Shown one piece after another: positions 14,253-24,139 of a DNA stretch of 64,000 nucleotides. Position 1 is the stretch's first letter; each line of letters begins with the position of its first letter. Under the pieces are notes generated by a model. It ran no database searches. It was not told where the DNA came from and saw only the letters and a list, made by a program, of their open reading frames with translations. The stretch comes from Pasteurella multocida subsp. multocida OH4807 (GTDB lineage Bacteria > Pseudomonadota > Gammaproteobacteria > Enterobacterales > Pasteurellaceae). The stretch covers positions 62,001-126,000 of the forward strand of contig CP004391.1 in the NCBI GenBank assembly GCA_000973525.1, given 5' to 3'. The translations under genes were made by a program, and so were the position numbers.

Positions 14253-15076
14253 TGACAGCTCAAATTCAAACTATCAACTTCCACAATCAACCACTTTCCA
14301 CTTTTGAACACAACAGTATTTACTATGTTGCAATGAAACCAATCTGCGAGAATATTGGCTTAAATTGGGATGGGCAACGTCAACGTATTCAACGTGATGA
14401 GGTGTTAAGTCAAGGTACGGTTATCATAACCGCACCCACGAATAGTGGTGATCAACAAATGCTTTGTCTTCCAATTGATTACTTAAATGGATGGTTATTC
14501 GGCATTGATGTAAAACGTGTTAAACCTGAAATCCGAGATTTATTGATTACATACAAAAAAGAGTGTTACAAAGCCTTATCAGATTACTGGATGAAAGGCA
14601 AAGCAGAAAGAAAAACCACCACAGACGAAAGAACAGGACTAAGACAAGCTGTTAGCCAGTTGGTCAGTAAAAAAGGCTTAATCTATTCAGATGCTTACTC
14701 ATTTATTCACCAACGCTTTAATGTGCAACATATTGATGAACTGACAGCAGAACAAGTCCCAATGGCGGTAGAGTATATTCATAAGATCGTTTTAGAGGGC
14801 GAACTGATTACAGACACATCGCCAAAAGTGAAAGAGGATGAAATTGTCGTGCCTTACAATGTGTTTTATTCTCTGTATAAACACGGACAACGTGGGCGAC
14901 AATTAGGATATGAGGTGAGTATTTTATTGGATTCCTTGTTGAAATTATTAGGTGCAGAGTGTGGAAGACCTAGAATCTCAGGATTAGTCCATGACTGCCA
15001 AGTAGAAGGGGCTAATTGGCTAGATTTAGCTGAAAAGATTATTGATAAGAGAAATTTAACTGGAGTAAGAGCATAA
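14252..15076 (+). CDS. Phage antirepressor, P22_AR_N plus C-terminal domain
   Basis: 274 residues, a full-length antirepressor. Residues 1-120 are P22_AR_N (FEHNSIYYVAMKPICENIGL, LCLPIDYLNGWLFGIDVKRV, YKKECYKALSDYWMKG). Residues 125-180 resemble the ORF6C/P22_AR_C type (TGLRQAVSQLVSKKGLIYSD, AYSFIHQRFNVQHIDEL), and a further helical tail follows. It probably binds and inactivates a phage repressor, though no repressor gene remains here. Translation is predicted to be gated by the C4-type RNA of leader 3. Confidence 0.9.
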   Translation: MTAQIQTINFHNQPLSTFEHNSIYYVAMKPICENIGLNWDGQRQRIQRDEVLSQGTVIITAPTNSGDQQMLCLPIDYLNGWLFGIDVKRVKPEIRDLLITYKKECYKALSDYWMKGKAERKTTTDERTGLRQAVSQLVSKKGLIYSDAYSFIHQRFNVQHIDELTAEQVPMAVEYIHKIVLEGELITDTSPKVKEDEIVVPYNVFYSLYKHGQRGRQLGYEVSILLDSLLKLLGAECGRPRISGLVHDCQVEGANWLDLAEKIIDKRNLTGVRA

Positions 15077-15093
15077 AACTCACTGAAAAACCG

Positions 15094-15115
15094 ACCGCAC
15101 TTTTTATAGTGCGGT
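15094..15115 (+). other. Inverted uptake-signal pair
   Basis: ACCGCACT and AGTGCGGT form an 8-pair hairpin after antirepressor 2. There is no T-run after it, so termination is weak at best. It is one of the few uptake signals in the prophage. Confidence 0.6.
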
Positions 15116-15131
15116 TGAAAAAGGAGTAACA

Positions 15132-15488
15132 ATGAAACGAGATTGGGAATTGATTCGTAAGATTTTGGTTCAATTAGAGGAACAAAATACCCCTAAAAGC
15201 TGGTTATATGGATCGGATATAGAGGGATATGACCGAGAAATAGTAGTATATCATTATAAACTATTAGGAGAAGCAGGATTAATTGAATCTAAAGATGTTT
15301 CTAAAATTGGTAAAGTTGATTTTGTTGCACAGTGTTTAACATGGCAAGGTCACGAATTTTTAGACAAAATCCGTAGTGATACGGCATGGAATAAAATTAA
15401 AGCGGTCTTAATGAAAAAAGGCGTCGATCTGTCTTTTGAAGCGATTAAAGTCGCAGGTACGTCTATCATTGCTTCTTTACTTAAATAG
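15132..15488 (+). CDS. DUF2513 phage protein
   Basis: 118 residues matching DUF2513: MKRDWELIRKILVQLEEQ, a central HYKLLGEAGLIE winged-helix-like segment, LTWQGHEFLDKIRSDTAWNK and a C-terminal GVDLSFEAIKVAGTSIIASL. The family is common in prophages and mobile islands; the helix-turn-helix character suggests a regulator, function not established. AAGGAG precedes the ATG. It follows antirepressor 2, possibly in one transcript. Confidence 0.82.
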   Translation: MKRDWELIRKILVQLEEQNTPKSWLYGSDIEGYDREIVVYHYKLLGEAGLIESKDVSKIGKVDFVAQCLTWQGHEFLDKIRSDTAWNKIKAVLMKKGVDLSFEAIKVAGTSIIASLLK

Positions 15489-15547
15489 ATATGTTGAAAA
15501 AAATAGACTATTTTTGTTATATTCAAATGTAAATAAGGAGGTGAAAT

Positions 15548-15799
15548 ATGTTGAATTCAGTATTAAATAGTTTAATGAAAATTATCAATACGTCAGCATG
15601 GGGAATTGTTTTTTTCATCTCCTTGATTCCTATTGGCATGATTGTGTACTCTTTATTTACAGATCAACTTCTCATTTTATTTATAGGCGGTAGCTTTATT
15701 TTTCTTTGGGCGATAGTGGCACTAGGTATCTGTCTATTTGCGCCTAAAGGAAAACGTAAAGAGATTTTTCATAAAGCATTTTTTAAAAATGAATACTAA
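15548..15799 (+). CDS. Small membrane protein with two predicted helices
   Basis: 83 residues with an AAGGAGGTG site. Two hydrophobic segments (about 17-36 and 41-66) are joined by a short loop, with a basic C-terminus (KGKRKEIFHKAFFKNEY) likely in the cytoplasm. Unrecognised; the size and topology are compatible with a holin-like or superinfection-exclusion protein, but nothing specific supports either. Confidence 0.55.
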   Translation: MLNSVLNSLMKIINTSAWGIVFFISLIPIGMIVYSLFTDQLLILFIGGSFIFLWAIVALGICLFAPKGKRKEIFHKAFFKNEY

Positions 15800-15818
15800 C
15801 TAAATGAATTTTAAATTG

Positions 15819-15845
15819 AAGCTCACTTCGGTGAGCTTTTTTTAT
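15819..15845 (+). terminator. Terminator with TTCG loop
   Basis: AAGCTCAC-TTCG-GTGAGCTT followed by eight T. Confidence 0.9.
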
Positions 15846-15856
15846 GGAGAAAATTT

Positions 15857-15877
15857 ATGTCAGGAACATTAGGTTAG
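15857..15877 (+). pseudogene. Possible stub of a phage gene at the right prophage edge
   Basis: GGAG then ATG encodes only MSGTLG before TAG. A good initiation site on a six-codon frame suggests the 5' end of a deleted structural gene. Weak evidence. Confidence 0.3.
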
Positions 15878-15888
15878 CGAGTAATATA

Positions 15889-15911
15889 AAAGGGCTATAC
15901 AGCCCTTTTTA
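15889..15911 (+). terminator. Terminator at the right prophage edge
   Basis: AAAGGGCT/AGCCCTTT stem with T-run. Between here and the malQ promoter (15912-16084) I see only AT-rich sequence without recognisable features. Confidence 0.75.
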
Positions 15912-16084
15912 TTGTAAATTCCTCTAATTAATAACCCTGTCACTTCTAATTCTTACCACTCAAAAAGCGTTCCTAAACAAAAATAAAGCACATTGATTTT
16001 AAAAGAAAAATCACAATCATTTTTAGATTTTTTTTGGAACATAAAAATGCCTTGAGATATTGAAAATACTGAAAATAAATTATT

Positions 16085-16145
16085 ATTGATTCAGATCACT
16101 AATTTAAACAAAAATCGTTGCCTTTGTATTCAGCTTGGATAGAAT
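16085..16145 (+). promoter_or_regulatory. Glycogen operon promoter with CRP-like site
   Basis: TTGCCT (16118-16123), 16 bases, TAGAAT (16140-16145). ATTGA-N6-TCACT (16085-16100) fits the CRP consensus at 7 of 10 half-site bases, and its centre lies about 60 bases before the expected start, the classic activating distance. Confidence 0.5.
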
Positions 16146-16181
16146 AACTACTAATTATTAGTCTAGTTTGGGTAGTTGATA

Positions 16182-18272
16182 ATGGATATAACGGATTTAA
16201 GGCAGGAGGCAGAGAAGTGTGGTATTGCAAGTTCTCATTATGATATTGATGGGCACTTAATCCATGCGAGTCCAGAGACCCTACGTTATTTTATTCAACT
16301 TTTAACCTCATCCTCTACTAGACAATCAGCAAATCGGTTTGATGATGTTGCTGTTTTTTTTCAACATCATGCAATTCAATATGATATGACGCCTTTAGCA
16401 CTCCCTTGTGCAACAACGGTGTCTTATCAGCTCACTAATGAATCTGGTCAAATTGTTGTCGAATCGTCGCAACCATTCACGCAATGTATTGATTTACCGC
16501 CTCTTGATTATGGTTATTATCAGCTAATTATTTCATCAGCAGGAACACAGAAACGTGTTCGTTTGCTTATTTGTCCTCAAACAGCGTATCAACCTCCTGT
16601 ATCGTCACATAAAAAAGCTTGGGGATTGAATGTCCAGCTCTACAGTTTACGTTCGGAACGCAATTGGGGGATTGGGGATTTTGCTGACTTACATTATTTG
16701 ATTGAACAAGCCAGCCAGTATGGTGTGGATTTTGTAGGAATTAACCCACTGCATTTAATGTATCCAGCTGTGCCAGAATGGGCGAGTCCTTATAGTTCTT
16801 CTTCAAGACGTTGGTTAAACCCTATTTATTTGGCCATTGATTTCTTACCTGAATTTAAAATGTGCAAAACAGTACAGCATTGGTTGAAAAGCGATCCTGT
16901 TCGCACACAACTTCAACAGTTGCGTGAAGTGGAATTAGTCGATTATTCTGCGGTAACTACGCTAAAAATGACCGCACTTGAGCAACTATTTGCCTTTTCT
17001 AAACGCAGTCAATCCAAGCAAATTTCCCAGCGTCGTCAGGCTTTCTTAACTTTTATGAAGCAAGAGGGAGAACCCTTATTATTGCAGGGATTGTTTAATG
17101 TTTTAGATAGCCAAGCACATCAGAAAGCGCCAACAGAGCAAACTATTGGTTGGTTAGGTTGGCATACTGAATGGCAACAATTAAATAAGGTAACGCGTAA
17201 ACGCTTATTAGCACAACATCAGGATAAAATTGAGTTTTACGCGTGGTTACAATGGTTATGTTCAATGCAGTTAAATGATATTCAACAAGGATGTCAAACC
17301 GTTGGCATGTCATTAGGGCTTTACGGGGATTTAGCGGTCAACAGCTCGCGAGGCAGTGTTGATGTTTGGTCGGATCCTGAATTGTATTTTGTTCATGCCT
17401 CTGTTGGTGCCCCGCCTGATCCTTTGGGTCCAGTCGGTCAAAACTGGAATTTACCACCGTATAACCCTGCGACATTAAAAGCACGGGGATTTCAACCTTT
17501 CATTGATATGTTACGTAGCAATATGCAGCACGTAGGCATTTTACGGATTGATCATGTCATGGGATTATTCCGTTTATGGCTGATTCCTGAGGGAAAAACA
17601 GCCGCAGATGGCGTTTATGTGTATTATCCATTTGATGAGTTAATGGCAATTCTAGCGATTGAGAGTCAACGTAATCAATGTGTTGTGATTGGTGAGGATT
17701 TAGGTACGGTACCTGATGAAGTGCGGGCTAAATTGAATGAATTTCAAATTTTTTCTTATTTTGTTTTGTATTTTGAGCAGAGACAACGTCAATACCCGCA
17801 TGTGAGTGCCTTCCCGCCTAACGCGTTTGCGACGATCGGTACGCATGATGTTCCTTCATTATCAAGTTTTTGGCACTGTGTTGATTTGCAATTATTTCAG
17901 CAACTTGGTGTACTAAAAGGTGAGCAATTGCAACAAAAATATGAACAACGTGTGATTGATAAACAAGCATTATTGGATACATTACACCGTGATGGCTATT
18001 TGCTCGAGAATTATGAAGGGGATGCGCTCACCATGGCAATGCACGCTCATTTGAATTACGTGCTACATCAATATTTAGCACACAGTTGTAGTCAATTGGT
18101 TGGTGTGCAATTAGAAAATCTGTTGGGGCAAGACATCTCGTTCAATTTGCCTGGAACAGATACCGAATATCCAAACTGGCGTAAAAAATTAGCTTGTACG
18201 TTAGAAAAAATGTTTAGTGATGCGCACATTACCGCATTCTTAGCATCGGTTAATCAAGCGCGTCAAGGATAA
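16182..18272 (+). CDS. malQ: 4-alpha-glucanotransferase (amylomaltase) MalQ
   Basis: Transfers maltodextrin chains between acceptors, releasing glucose and lengthening primers for glycogen metabolism; cytoplasmic GH77 enzyme. About 696 residues, as in E. coli. Motifs are LRIDHVMGLFRLW near residue 455 (nucleophile Asp), GEDLGTVP near 503 (acid/base Glu) and GTHDVPSL near 553 (stabilising Asp). The N-terminal 140 residues form the extra beta domain of enterobacterial MalQ. ATG 16182 is preferred over TTG 16176. First gene of the glycogen cluster, 29 bases before glgB. Confidence 0.95.
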   Translation: MDITDLRQEAEKCGIASSHYDIDGHLIHASPETLRYFIQLLTSSSTRQSANRFDDVAVFFQHHAIQYDMTPLALPCATTVSYQLTNESGQIVVESSQPFTQCIDLPPLDYGYYQLIISSAGTQKRVRLLICPQTAYQPPVSSHKKAWGLNVQLYSLRSERNWGIGDFADLHYLIEQASQYGVDFVGINPLHLMYPAVPEWASPYSSSSRRWLNPIYLAIDFLPEFKMCKTVQHWLKSDPVRTQLQQLREVELVDYSAVTTLKMTALEQLFAFSKRSQSKQISQRRQAFLTFMKQEGEPLLLQGLFNVLDSQAHQKAPTEQTIGWLGWHTEWQQLNKVTRKRLLAQHQDKIEFYAWLQWLCSMQLNDIQQGCQTVGMSLGLYGDLAVNSSRGSVDVWSDPELYFVHASVGAPPDPLGPVGQNWNLPPYNPATLKARGFQPFIDMLRSNMQHVGILRIDHVMGLFRLWLIPEGKTAADGVYVYYPFDELMAILAIESQRNQCVVIGEDLGTVPDEVRAKLNEFQIFSYFVLYFEQRQRQYPHVSAFPPNAFATIGTHDVPSLSSFWHCVDLQLFQQLGVLKGEQLQQKYEQRVIDKQALLDTLHRDGYLLENYEGDALTMAMHAHLNYVLHQYLAHSCSQLVGVQLENLLGQDISFNLPGTDTEYPNWRKKLACTLEKMFSDAHITAFLASVNQARQG

Positions 18273-18301
18273 ATTTATTAGAATCAAATTGAGGGCTTGT
18301 T

Positions 18302-20524
18302 ATGGTTCAATTAGTTTCACACTCAGTAATTAATCAATTTTTTGATGGAACACATGCAGATCCGTTTTCTGTGTTAGGGATGCATGAAACAGAACAGGGG
18401 ATTGAAATTCGTGCCCTGTTACCAGATGCCAATCGTGTTGTTGTGATTGATACTGAAAGCCATACAGAAGTATGCGAATTAACCTGTTTAGATGAGCGTG
18501 GTTTTTTTGCTGCTGTTGTGCCTAAAACAAGAAGTTTTTTTGCGTATCAATTGCAAGTTTTTTGGGGAAATGAATCTCAGATGATTGAGGATCCCTACCG
18601 TTTTCATCCGATGTTAGCGGATTTAGATAATTGGCTATTGAGTGAGGGATCGCATTTACGCCCTTACGAAGTATTAGGTGCACATTTTATGGAATGCGAT
18701 GGTGTTTCTGGTGTGAATTTCCGCTTGTGGGCGCCTAATGCAAAACGGGTTTCTATTGTCGGGGATTTTAACTATTGGGATGGTCGCCGTCATCCAATGC
18801 GTTTTCATCAAAAGAGCGGTGTATGGGAATTATTTTTACCGAAAGCATCACTCGGACAATTGTATAAATTTGAATTAATTGACTGCCATGGACAATTGCG
18901 GTTGAAAGCCGATCCTTATGCATTTAGTTCACAACTCCGCCCCGATACCGCCTCACAAATTAGTGTACTGCCTGATGTAGTAGAAATGACGGCAAAACGT
19001 CGTAAAGCTAATCAAGCCGATCAGCCTATTTCTATTTATGAAGTGCATCTTGGATCGTGGCGTCGTAATTTAGCAAATCACTTCTGGCTTGATTATGACC
19101 AACTTGCAGAAGAATTAATTCCTTATGTAAAAGAAATGGGCTTTACTCATATTGAGTTTTTGCCATTGTCAGAATTTCCATTTGACGGTTCTTGGGGCTA
19201 TCAACCACTTGGACTTTATTCACCAACTAGCCGTTTTGGCACGCCTGAAGGTTTTAAACGTTTAGTCGAAAAAGCACATGAAGCAGGCATTAACGTGATT
19301 TTAGACTGGGTACCAGGACATTTTCCAAATGACACCCACGGTTTAGCGGCGTTCGACGGCACCGCATTGTATGAACATGCGGATCCAAGAGAAGGGTATC
19401 ACCAAGACTGGAACACATTAATTTACAACTATGGTCGGAACGAAGTTCGTAATTTCTTATCCAGTAACGCACTTTATTGGCTAGAGCGTTTTGGCTTAGA
19501 TGGTATTCGTGTTGATGCGGTTGCTTCGATGATTTATCGTGATTATAGCCGCGCAGATGGTGAGTGGATTCCAAACCAATATGGCGGACGTGAAAATCTA
19601 GAGGCCATTGAATTTTTAAAACATACTAACTGGAAAATTGATTCTGAAATCAATGGGGCGATTTCGATCGCAGAAGAATCGACCTCATTTGCTGGGGTAA
19701 CTAAACCAAGCAAAGAGGGGGGATTAGGCTTCCACTTTAAATGGAATATGGGCTGGATGAATGACACCTTGTCCTATATGCAGAAAGATCCTGTTTATCG
19801 CCAATATCATCACGATCAGATGACATTCGGTATGGTGTATCAATACAGTGAAAACTTTGTGCTACCACTTTCTCATGATGAAGTCGTACATGGTAAATGT
19901 TCTCTTTTAGGCAAAATGCCGGGAGATGCTTGGCAGAAATTTGCTAACTTGCGTGCTTATTATGGCTATATGTGGGGTTACCCAGGTAAAAAATTACTCT
20001 TCATGGGAAATGAATTTGCGCAAGGACGAGAATGGAACTTTGAACAAAGTTTAGATTGGTTTTTACTGGATGAAAATATTGGGGGTGGTTGGCATCAAGG
20101 CGTGCAATTACTCGTGAAAGATTTAAACCATATTTACCAAAAACATGCTGCACTCTTCGAGCTTGATTATAGTCCTGAAGGGTTTGATTGGTTAGTGGTT
20201 GATGATCGCCAAAACTCTGTTTTTGCTTTTGAACGTCGCAGCAAAGCGGGTGAACGGATTATTGTGGTGAGTAACTTTACGCCTGTTCCACGCTATGATT
20301 ATCGAATTGGCGTCAATCAAGCTGGTGAATATATTGAGATATTAAATACTGACTCTGAATTTTATCAAGGTTCGAATGTGGGGAATTTTGGTACTGTTGT
20401 GACAGAGCCGATTGAAAGTCACAGTCGAGCGCATTCTCTTTCTGTATCGATACCGCCATTGGCAACCATTTATTTGAAATATCAAGATGATAAACAGGAC
20501 GAGAAGATCGAGCCAAAAGCATAA
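18302..20524 (+). CDS. glgB: 1,4-alpha-glucan branching enzyme GlgB
   Basis: Cuts alpha-1,4 chains and reattaches them as alpha-1,6 branches in glycogen. 740 residues: an N-terminal module (1-110), a CBM48 beta domain (about 120-215), then the GH13 barrel. Catalytic segments are [10 protein letters not shown] near 404 (nucleophile Asp), SIAEEST near 457 (acid Glu) and LSHDEVVHG near 525. The start ATG has a GAGGG site. Confidence 0.97.
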   Translation: MVQLVSHSVINQFFDGTHADPFSVLGMHETEQGIEIRALLPDANRVVVIDTESHTEVCELTCLDERGFFAAVVPKTRSFFAYQLQVFWGNESQMIEDPYRFHPMLADLDNWLLSEGSHLRPYEVLGAHFMECDGVSGVNFRLWAPNAKRVSIVGDFNYWDGRRHPMRFHQKSGVWELFLPKASLGQLYKFELIDCHGQLRLKADPYAFSSQLRPDTASQISVLPDVVEMTAKRRKANQADQPISIYEVHLGSWRRNLANHFWLDYDQLAEELIPYVKEMGFTHIEFLPLSEFPFDGSWGYQPLGLYSPTSRFGTPEGFKRLVEKAHEAGINVILDWVPGHFPNDTHGLAAFDGTALYEHADPREGYHQDWNTLIYNYGRNEVRNFLSSNALYWLERFGLDGIRVDAVASMIYRDYSRADGEWIPNQYGGRENLEAIEFLKHTNWKIDSEINGAISIAEESTSFAGVTKPSKEGGLGFHFKWNMGWMNDTLSYMQKDPVYRQYHHDQMTFGMVYQYSENFVLPLSHDEVVHGKCSLLGKMPGDAWQKFANLRAYYGYMWGYPGKKLLFMGNEFAQGREWNFEQSLDWFLLDENIGGGWHQGVQLLVKDLNHIYQKHAALFELDYSPEGFDWLVVDDRQNSVFAFERRSKAGERIIVVSNFTPVPRYDYRIGVNQAGEYIEILNTDSEFYQGSNVGNFGTVVTEPIESHSRAHSLSVSIPPLATIYLKYQDDKQDEKIEPKA

Positions 20525-20530
20525 CATGTT

Positions 20531-20561
20531 CGATTAGGGCAGAAAGGCTCAGCCCTAATCG
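20531..20561 (+). other. Intercistronic hairpin between glgB and glgX
   Basis: Ten-pair stem CGATTAGGGC/GCCCTAATCG with an 11-base loop and no T-run. More likely an mRNA-stabilising or processing element than a terminator. Confidence 0.6.
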
Positions 20562-20617
20562 GACGTAAGTAGTATGGTAATATTTAACAAGAAGACAAGT
20601 AGTAAGTAGTCGTACTG

Positions 20618-22621
20618 ATGAAGACAAGCATAACAAGAGCAGGACGCCCTTATCCATTGGGTTGTAGCATTCAAATCGAAGAACAACGGAAAGGTTATAA
20701 TTTTTCCCTTTTTTCGAGCACAGCAAGTGCGGTTGAGCTTTGCCTTTTTGATGAGAAAGGTCAAGAAACACGCTATGCGTTAACAGAGAAAACAGATGAC
20801 ATTTGGCATATTTGGCTGAGTGATGTGCCGATTGGTACTCAATATGGCTATCGAATCACAGGAAAAAGTGACCGCACTTTAGCGAATCCGAACAAACTGA
20901 TGTTGGATCCTTATGCTAAAGCAGTGATCGGTAAACCTGATTTAAGTGATGCAGAAAAGCGTGCTTGGTTCGATTTGGCGGATGAACGTGATAATGCGCA
21001 TTTGGCGCCCAAAGCCGTCATCATTGATGAAACATTTGATTGGGAAAATGATCAGCCTTTATACACGCCTTGGTCAGAGACCGTGATTTATGAGCTTAAC
21101 GTCAAAGGCTTTACTCAGTTAAAAGAAGATATCCCTGAGGTTATTCGTGGGCGTTATGCTGGGTTAGCGCACCCAAATACTCTGGCATATTTGCAGAAAT
21201 TAGGGGTGACTGCTATTGAACTATTACCAGTCAACTATCAGCTTGATGAGGTGCATTTACAAGAAAAAGGATTACATAACTACTGGGGGTATAGCCCATT
21301 AGCAATGTTTGCGGTTGAACCGAAATATTGGTCTAAGCAAATGGCTTCCACACCGTTAACAGAATTTAAAATGATGGTAAAACGCTTGCATCAAGCGGGT
21401 ATTGAAGTGATTTTGGATGTGGTTTTTAATCATACGGTGGAGTCTGAAAAACATTTTCCGACCTTTAGTCAACGTGGCATTGATGATAAAACGTACTATT
21501 GGCAAACTGAACAAGGACATTATTGTAACTGGACTGGCTGTGGCAATACGCTCAATTTATCGCATCCGATGACGCTCCGTTGGGTTGTGGATTGCTTACG
21601 TTATTGGGTTGAGGAATGTCATGTTGATGGTTTTCGCTTTGACTTGGGTGCCGTATTGGGACGTGAACATGAGGGGGGATTTACACCTCATGCGCAATTG
21701 TTTAGCGATATCATGGCAGTACCCAGTTTACAACGATGCAAGTTGATTTCAGAGCCTTGGGATATCGGTGAATTTGGCTATCAAGTCGGAAACTTCCCAG
21801 ATTATTTTGCAGAATGGAATGATCGTTTTCGTGATGATATGACGCGTTTTTGGTTATGGAAAAGTGGAGAGAATGGGGCATTTGCTGAAAGACTGGCGGG
21901 GTCCAGCGATATTTTCAAACGTGGGCAACGCTCCCCACATTGCTCGATAAATTATATTACAGCACATGATGGTTTTACTTTACGTGATCTTGTGAGTTAT
22001 AACCAAAAACATAACTGGGCAAATGGTGAAGAAAATCGTGATGGTCGTAATGAAAATTATAGTTATAACCACGGATTTGAGGGGATTGAAAATGTCCCTC
22101 ATGAAATTGAAAATGCACGCTTTTTAAGCAGTGCAGGGTTGTTGATGAGTTTATTGTTATCCAATGGTACGCCGATGTTATTGGCGGGTGATGAATTTGG
22201 TCACTCTCAAAGTGGTAACAATAATGCGTATTGTCAAGATAATGAAACTACTTGGCTGAAATGGAGTGCGTTTAACCCTGTTTTATTTGATTTAGCAAGG
22301 CAAACGATTGCCATTCGAAAAAGGATACCCAGTTTACAACAAGATCGTTGGTGGCAAGCTGAGAATGTCCAATGGCTTACGGTGTCTGGTGTGCCAAAAC
22401 AACAAGAAGATTGGCATAATCGTGACACGAAAGCCTTACAAGTGATGTTAGATAACCACTGGTTATTTTTAATTAATACAAAAGCCGAATTACAAACTTT
22501 TTTGTTGCCAGTGGGTAACTGGGAAGTTGTATATCATGCAACAGACACGACCATTCAGGATAATATGGTTGAGGTGGGGGATGTCGCTTTTTGTGTGTTG
22601 CAGAAATTGAGTCGTGAATAA
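20618..22621 (+). CDS. glgX: Glycogen debranching enzyme GlgX
   Basis: Hydrolyses alpha-1,6 branches of phosphorylase-limit glycogen. 667 residues; CBM48 at the N-terminus (GRPYPLGCSIQIEEQ then YNFSLFSSTASAVELCLFD), GH13 barrel with DGFRFDLGAVLGR near residue 340 (nucleophile), LISEPWDIG near 378 (acid) and TAHDGFTLRDLV near 450. The start is supported by alignment memory of the E. coli N-terminus; its ribosome-binding site is weak. Works with GlgP at the end of the cluster. Confidence 0.96.
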   Translation: MKTSITRAGRPYPLGCSIQIEEQRKGYNFSLFSSTASAVELCLFDEKGQETRYALTEKTDDIWHIWLSDVPIGTQYGYRITGKSDRTLANPNKLMLDPYAKAVIGKPDLSDAEKRAWFDLADERDNAHLAPKAVIIDETFDWENDQPLYTPWSETVIYELNVKGFTQLKEDIPEVIRGRYAGLAHPNTLAYLQKLGVTAIELLPVNYQLDEVHLQEKGLHNYWGYSPLAMFAVEPKYWSKQMASTPLTEFKMMVKRLHQAGIEVILDVVFNHTVESEKHFPTFSQRGIDDKTYYWQTEQGHYCNWTGCGNTLNLSHPMTLRWVVDCLRYWVEECHVDGFRFDLGAVLGREHEGGFTPHAQLFSDIMAVPSLQRCKLISEPWDIGEFGYQVGNFPDYFAEWNDRFRDDMTRFWLWKSGENGAFAERLAGSSDIFKRGQRSPHCSINYITAHDGFTLRDLVSYNQKHNWANGEENRDGRNENYSYNHGFEGIENVPHEIENARFLSSAGLLMSLLLSNGTPMLLAGDEFGHSQSGNNNAYCQDNETTWLKWSAFNPVLFDLARQTIAIRKRIPSLQQDRWWQAENVQWLTVSGVPKQQEDWHNRDTKALQVMLDNHWLFLINTKAELQTFLLPVGNWEVVYHATDTTIQDNMVEVGDVAFCVLQKLSRE

Positions 22622-22693
22622 AAGTTGAAACAATAAATAAGGGTTGTTGATATTAGGTTGTGCAACATCGCCCGTATAATAATGGAGGTCATT

Positions 22694-24001
22694 ATGAACA
22701 GTAGTATTGCTAAGTTGCCTAATAAATATGAGTTAGTGAAAGAAACACTCGTGTTAATTCTTGCGGGTGGTCGTGGTTCACGCCTTTATGAATTGACGGA
22801 TAAACGGGCTAAACCAGCACTGTATTTTGGGGGGAATCGCCGTATTATCGATTTTGCTTTATCAAACTGTTTAAATTCAGGGTTAAACCGTATCGGTGTG
22901 GTAACACAGTATGCTGCACACTCGCTTTTGCGTCATTTACAAAATGGTTGGTCATTTCTTCCTGCAGAACGTGGTGAATTTATTGATATGTTACCTGCTC
23001 GTCAACAGATCGATGATTCAACGTGGTATCGTGGCACTGCGGATGCGGTTTATCAAAATATGGCGATTATCCGTGATCATTATTGCCCGAAATATGTATT
23101 GATTTTAGCGGGTGACCATATTTATAAACAAGATTATAGCCAAATGCTGATCGATCACATTAATAGTGGGGCGAAATGTACAGTTGGGTGTATTGAGGTA
23201 GAACGTGAAAAAGCCTCTGAATTTGGTGTGATGGCAGTGAACGAAAACTTAAAAGTGAAATCGTTTGTGGAAAAACCAAAAGATCCACCCGCGATGGTCG
23301 GCAAACCGAATACGTCTCTGGCTTCTATGGGGATTTATGTGTTTGATGCCGATTACCTCTATGATGTTTTAGAACGTGAAGTCACTTCACCTTATACGTC
23401 TCATGACTTTGGTAAAGACGTGTTACCAAAAGCGTTAGAAGAAGGCGTATTATATGCACACCCATTTAGTCGTTCTTGTATGGGACGTAACACGGAAGGG
23501 GAAATTTACTGGCGTGATGTGGGGACATTAGATAGCTTCTGGCAATCTAATATTGACTTAGTCTGTGAGAATCCACAATTAGACATTTATGACCAAACTT
23601 GGCCAATTCGTGGTAACCCAGTACAAACTTATCCATCAAAATTCTTCTATAAGAAAGAAAATGCGCGTCCAGTGGATAACTCATTGATTTCAGGTGGCTG
23701 TGTTATTACTGATGCTTCCATCAGTTATTCTGTCTTATTTGATCGCATTAGAATTGATGAAGGTTCTGAAATTGACCATTGCGTTGTGTTACCGCAAGTG
23801 ACGATTGGTAAGAACTGCAAATTGAAACGCTGTATTATCGACCGCCATTCTGTGATTCCAGATGGCATGGAAATTGGGGTTGATCTTGAACTGGATCGTC
23901 AACGTTTCAGAGTTAGCTCTGGTGGTATCGTGTTAGTTACCCCATCCATGTTAAAGAAATTAAGCGGTGAGAAAGTTGAGTCAGAAGCACACTTAGACTA
24001 G
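22694..24001 (+). CDS. glgC: Glucose-1-phosphate adenylyltransferase GlgC
   Basis: Makes ADP-glucose from ATP and glucose-1-phosphate, the committed and allosterically controlled step of glycogen synthesis. 435 residues. LILAGGRGSRLYELTDKRAK near residues 20-40 is the nucleotidyltransferase and activator site; GTADAVYQN, AGDHIYKQDY and FVEKPKDPP follow; the C-terminal 130 residues form the left-handed beta helix. ATG 22694 is chosen for its GGAGGT site 5 bases upstream, shortening the longest frame by 12 codons. Confidence 0.97.
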   Translation: MNSSIAKLPNKYELVKETLVLILAGGRGSRLYELTDKRAKPALYFGGNRRIIDFALSNCLNSGLNRIGVVTQYAAHSLLRHLQNGWSFLPAERGEFIDMLPARQQIDDSTWYRGTADAVYQNMAIIRDHYCPKYVLILAGDHIYKQDYSQMLIDHINSGAKCTVGCIEVEREKASEFGVMAVNENLKVKSFVEKPKDPPAMVGKPNTSLASMGIYVFDADYLYDVLEREVTSPYTSHDFGKDVLPKALEEGVLYAHPFSRSCMGRNTEGEIYWRDVGTLDSFWQSNIDLVCENPQLDIYDQTWPIRGNPVQTYPSKFFYKKENARPVDNSLISGGCVITDASISYSVLFDRIRIDEGSEIDHCVVLPQVTIGKNCKLKRCIIDRHSVIPDGMEIGVDLELDRQRFRVSSGGIVLVTPSMLKKLSGEKVESEAHLD

Positions 24002-24003
24002 AA

Positions 24004-24093
24004 AAGTGCGGTCAATTTTGACCGCGTTTCATCCAGTTTTACACTAAAAAGCGAGATGAAACAGAGGGCGAGCCGATATGTTCGCCCTTTCAT
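24004..24093 (+). terminator. Two hairpins between glgC and glgA
   Basis: GCGGTCAA-TT-TTGACCGC (24008-24025), containing an uptake signal, then GGGCGA/TCGCCC (about 24067-24090) followed by TTT. They may lower readthrough into glgA, giving differential expression. Confidence 0.55.
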
Positions 24094-24139
24094 ATTAAAA
24101 TGAAAGTTTTTTATATTGTAATACGTTAAGGGTAATAGA

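Larger units (their letters stand above)
3804..15911. mobile_element. Degenerate prophage between ycgN and malQ
   Basis: Left edge: an integrase reading outward. Right edge: the last phage-like ORFs and terminators near 15911. Contents are phage regulators (two antirepressors, C4-type RNAs), hicAB, P63C, DUF4224, DUF2513 and fragments of a terminase small subunit and a tail protein. There are no portal, large terminase, capsid or tail tape genes, so it cannot make virions unaided. I could not identify att repeats; both borders are approximate. Confidence 0.85.

Noticed and set aside
3712..16175. Attachment-site direct repeats flanking the prophage
   Set aside because: I compared 3712-3803 with 15800-16175 and found only chance matches of about five bases, and no tRNA gene at either edge.
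20313..20771. 152-codon minus-strand frame opposite the glgB-glgX junction
   Set aside because: It lies over the ends of two certain genes, has no ribosome-binding site and reads as a shadow frame.
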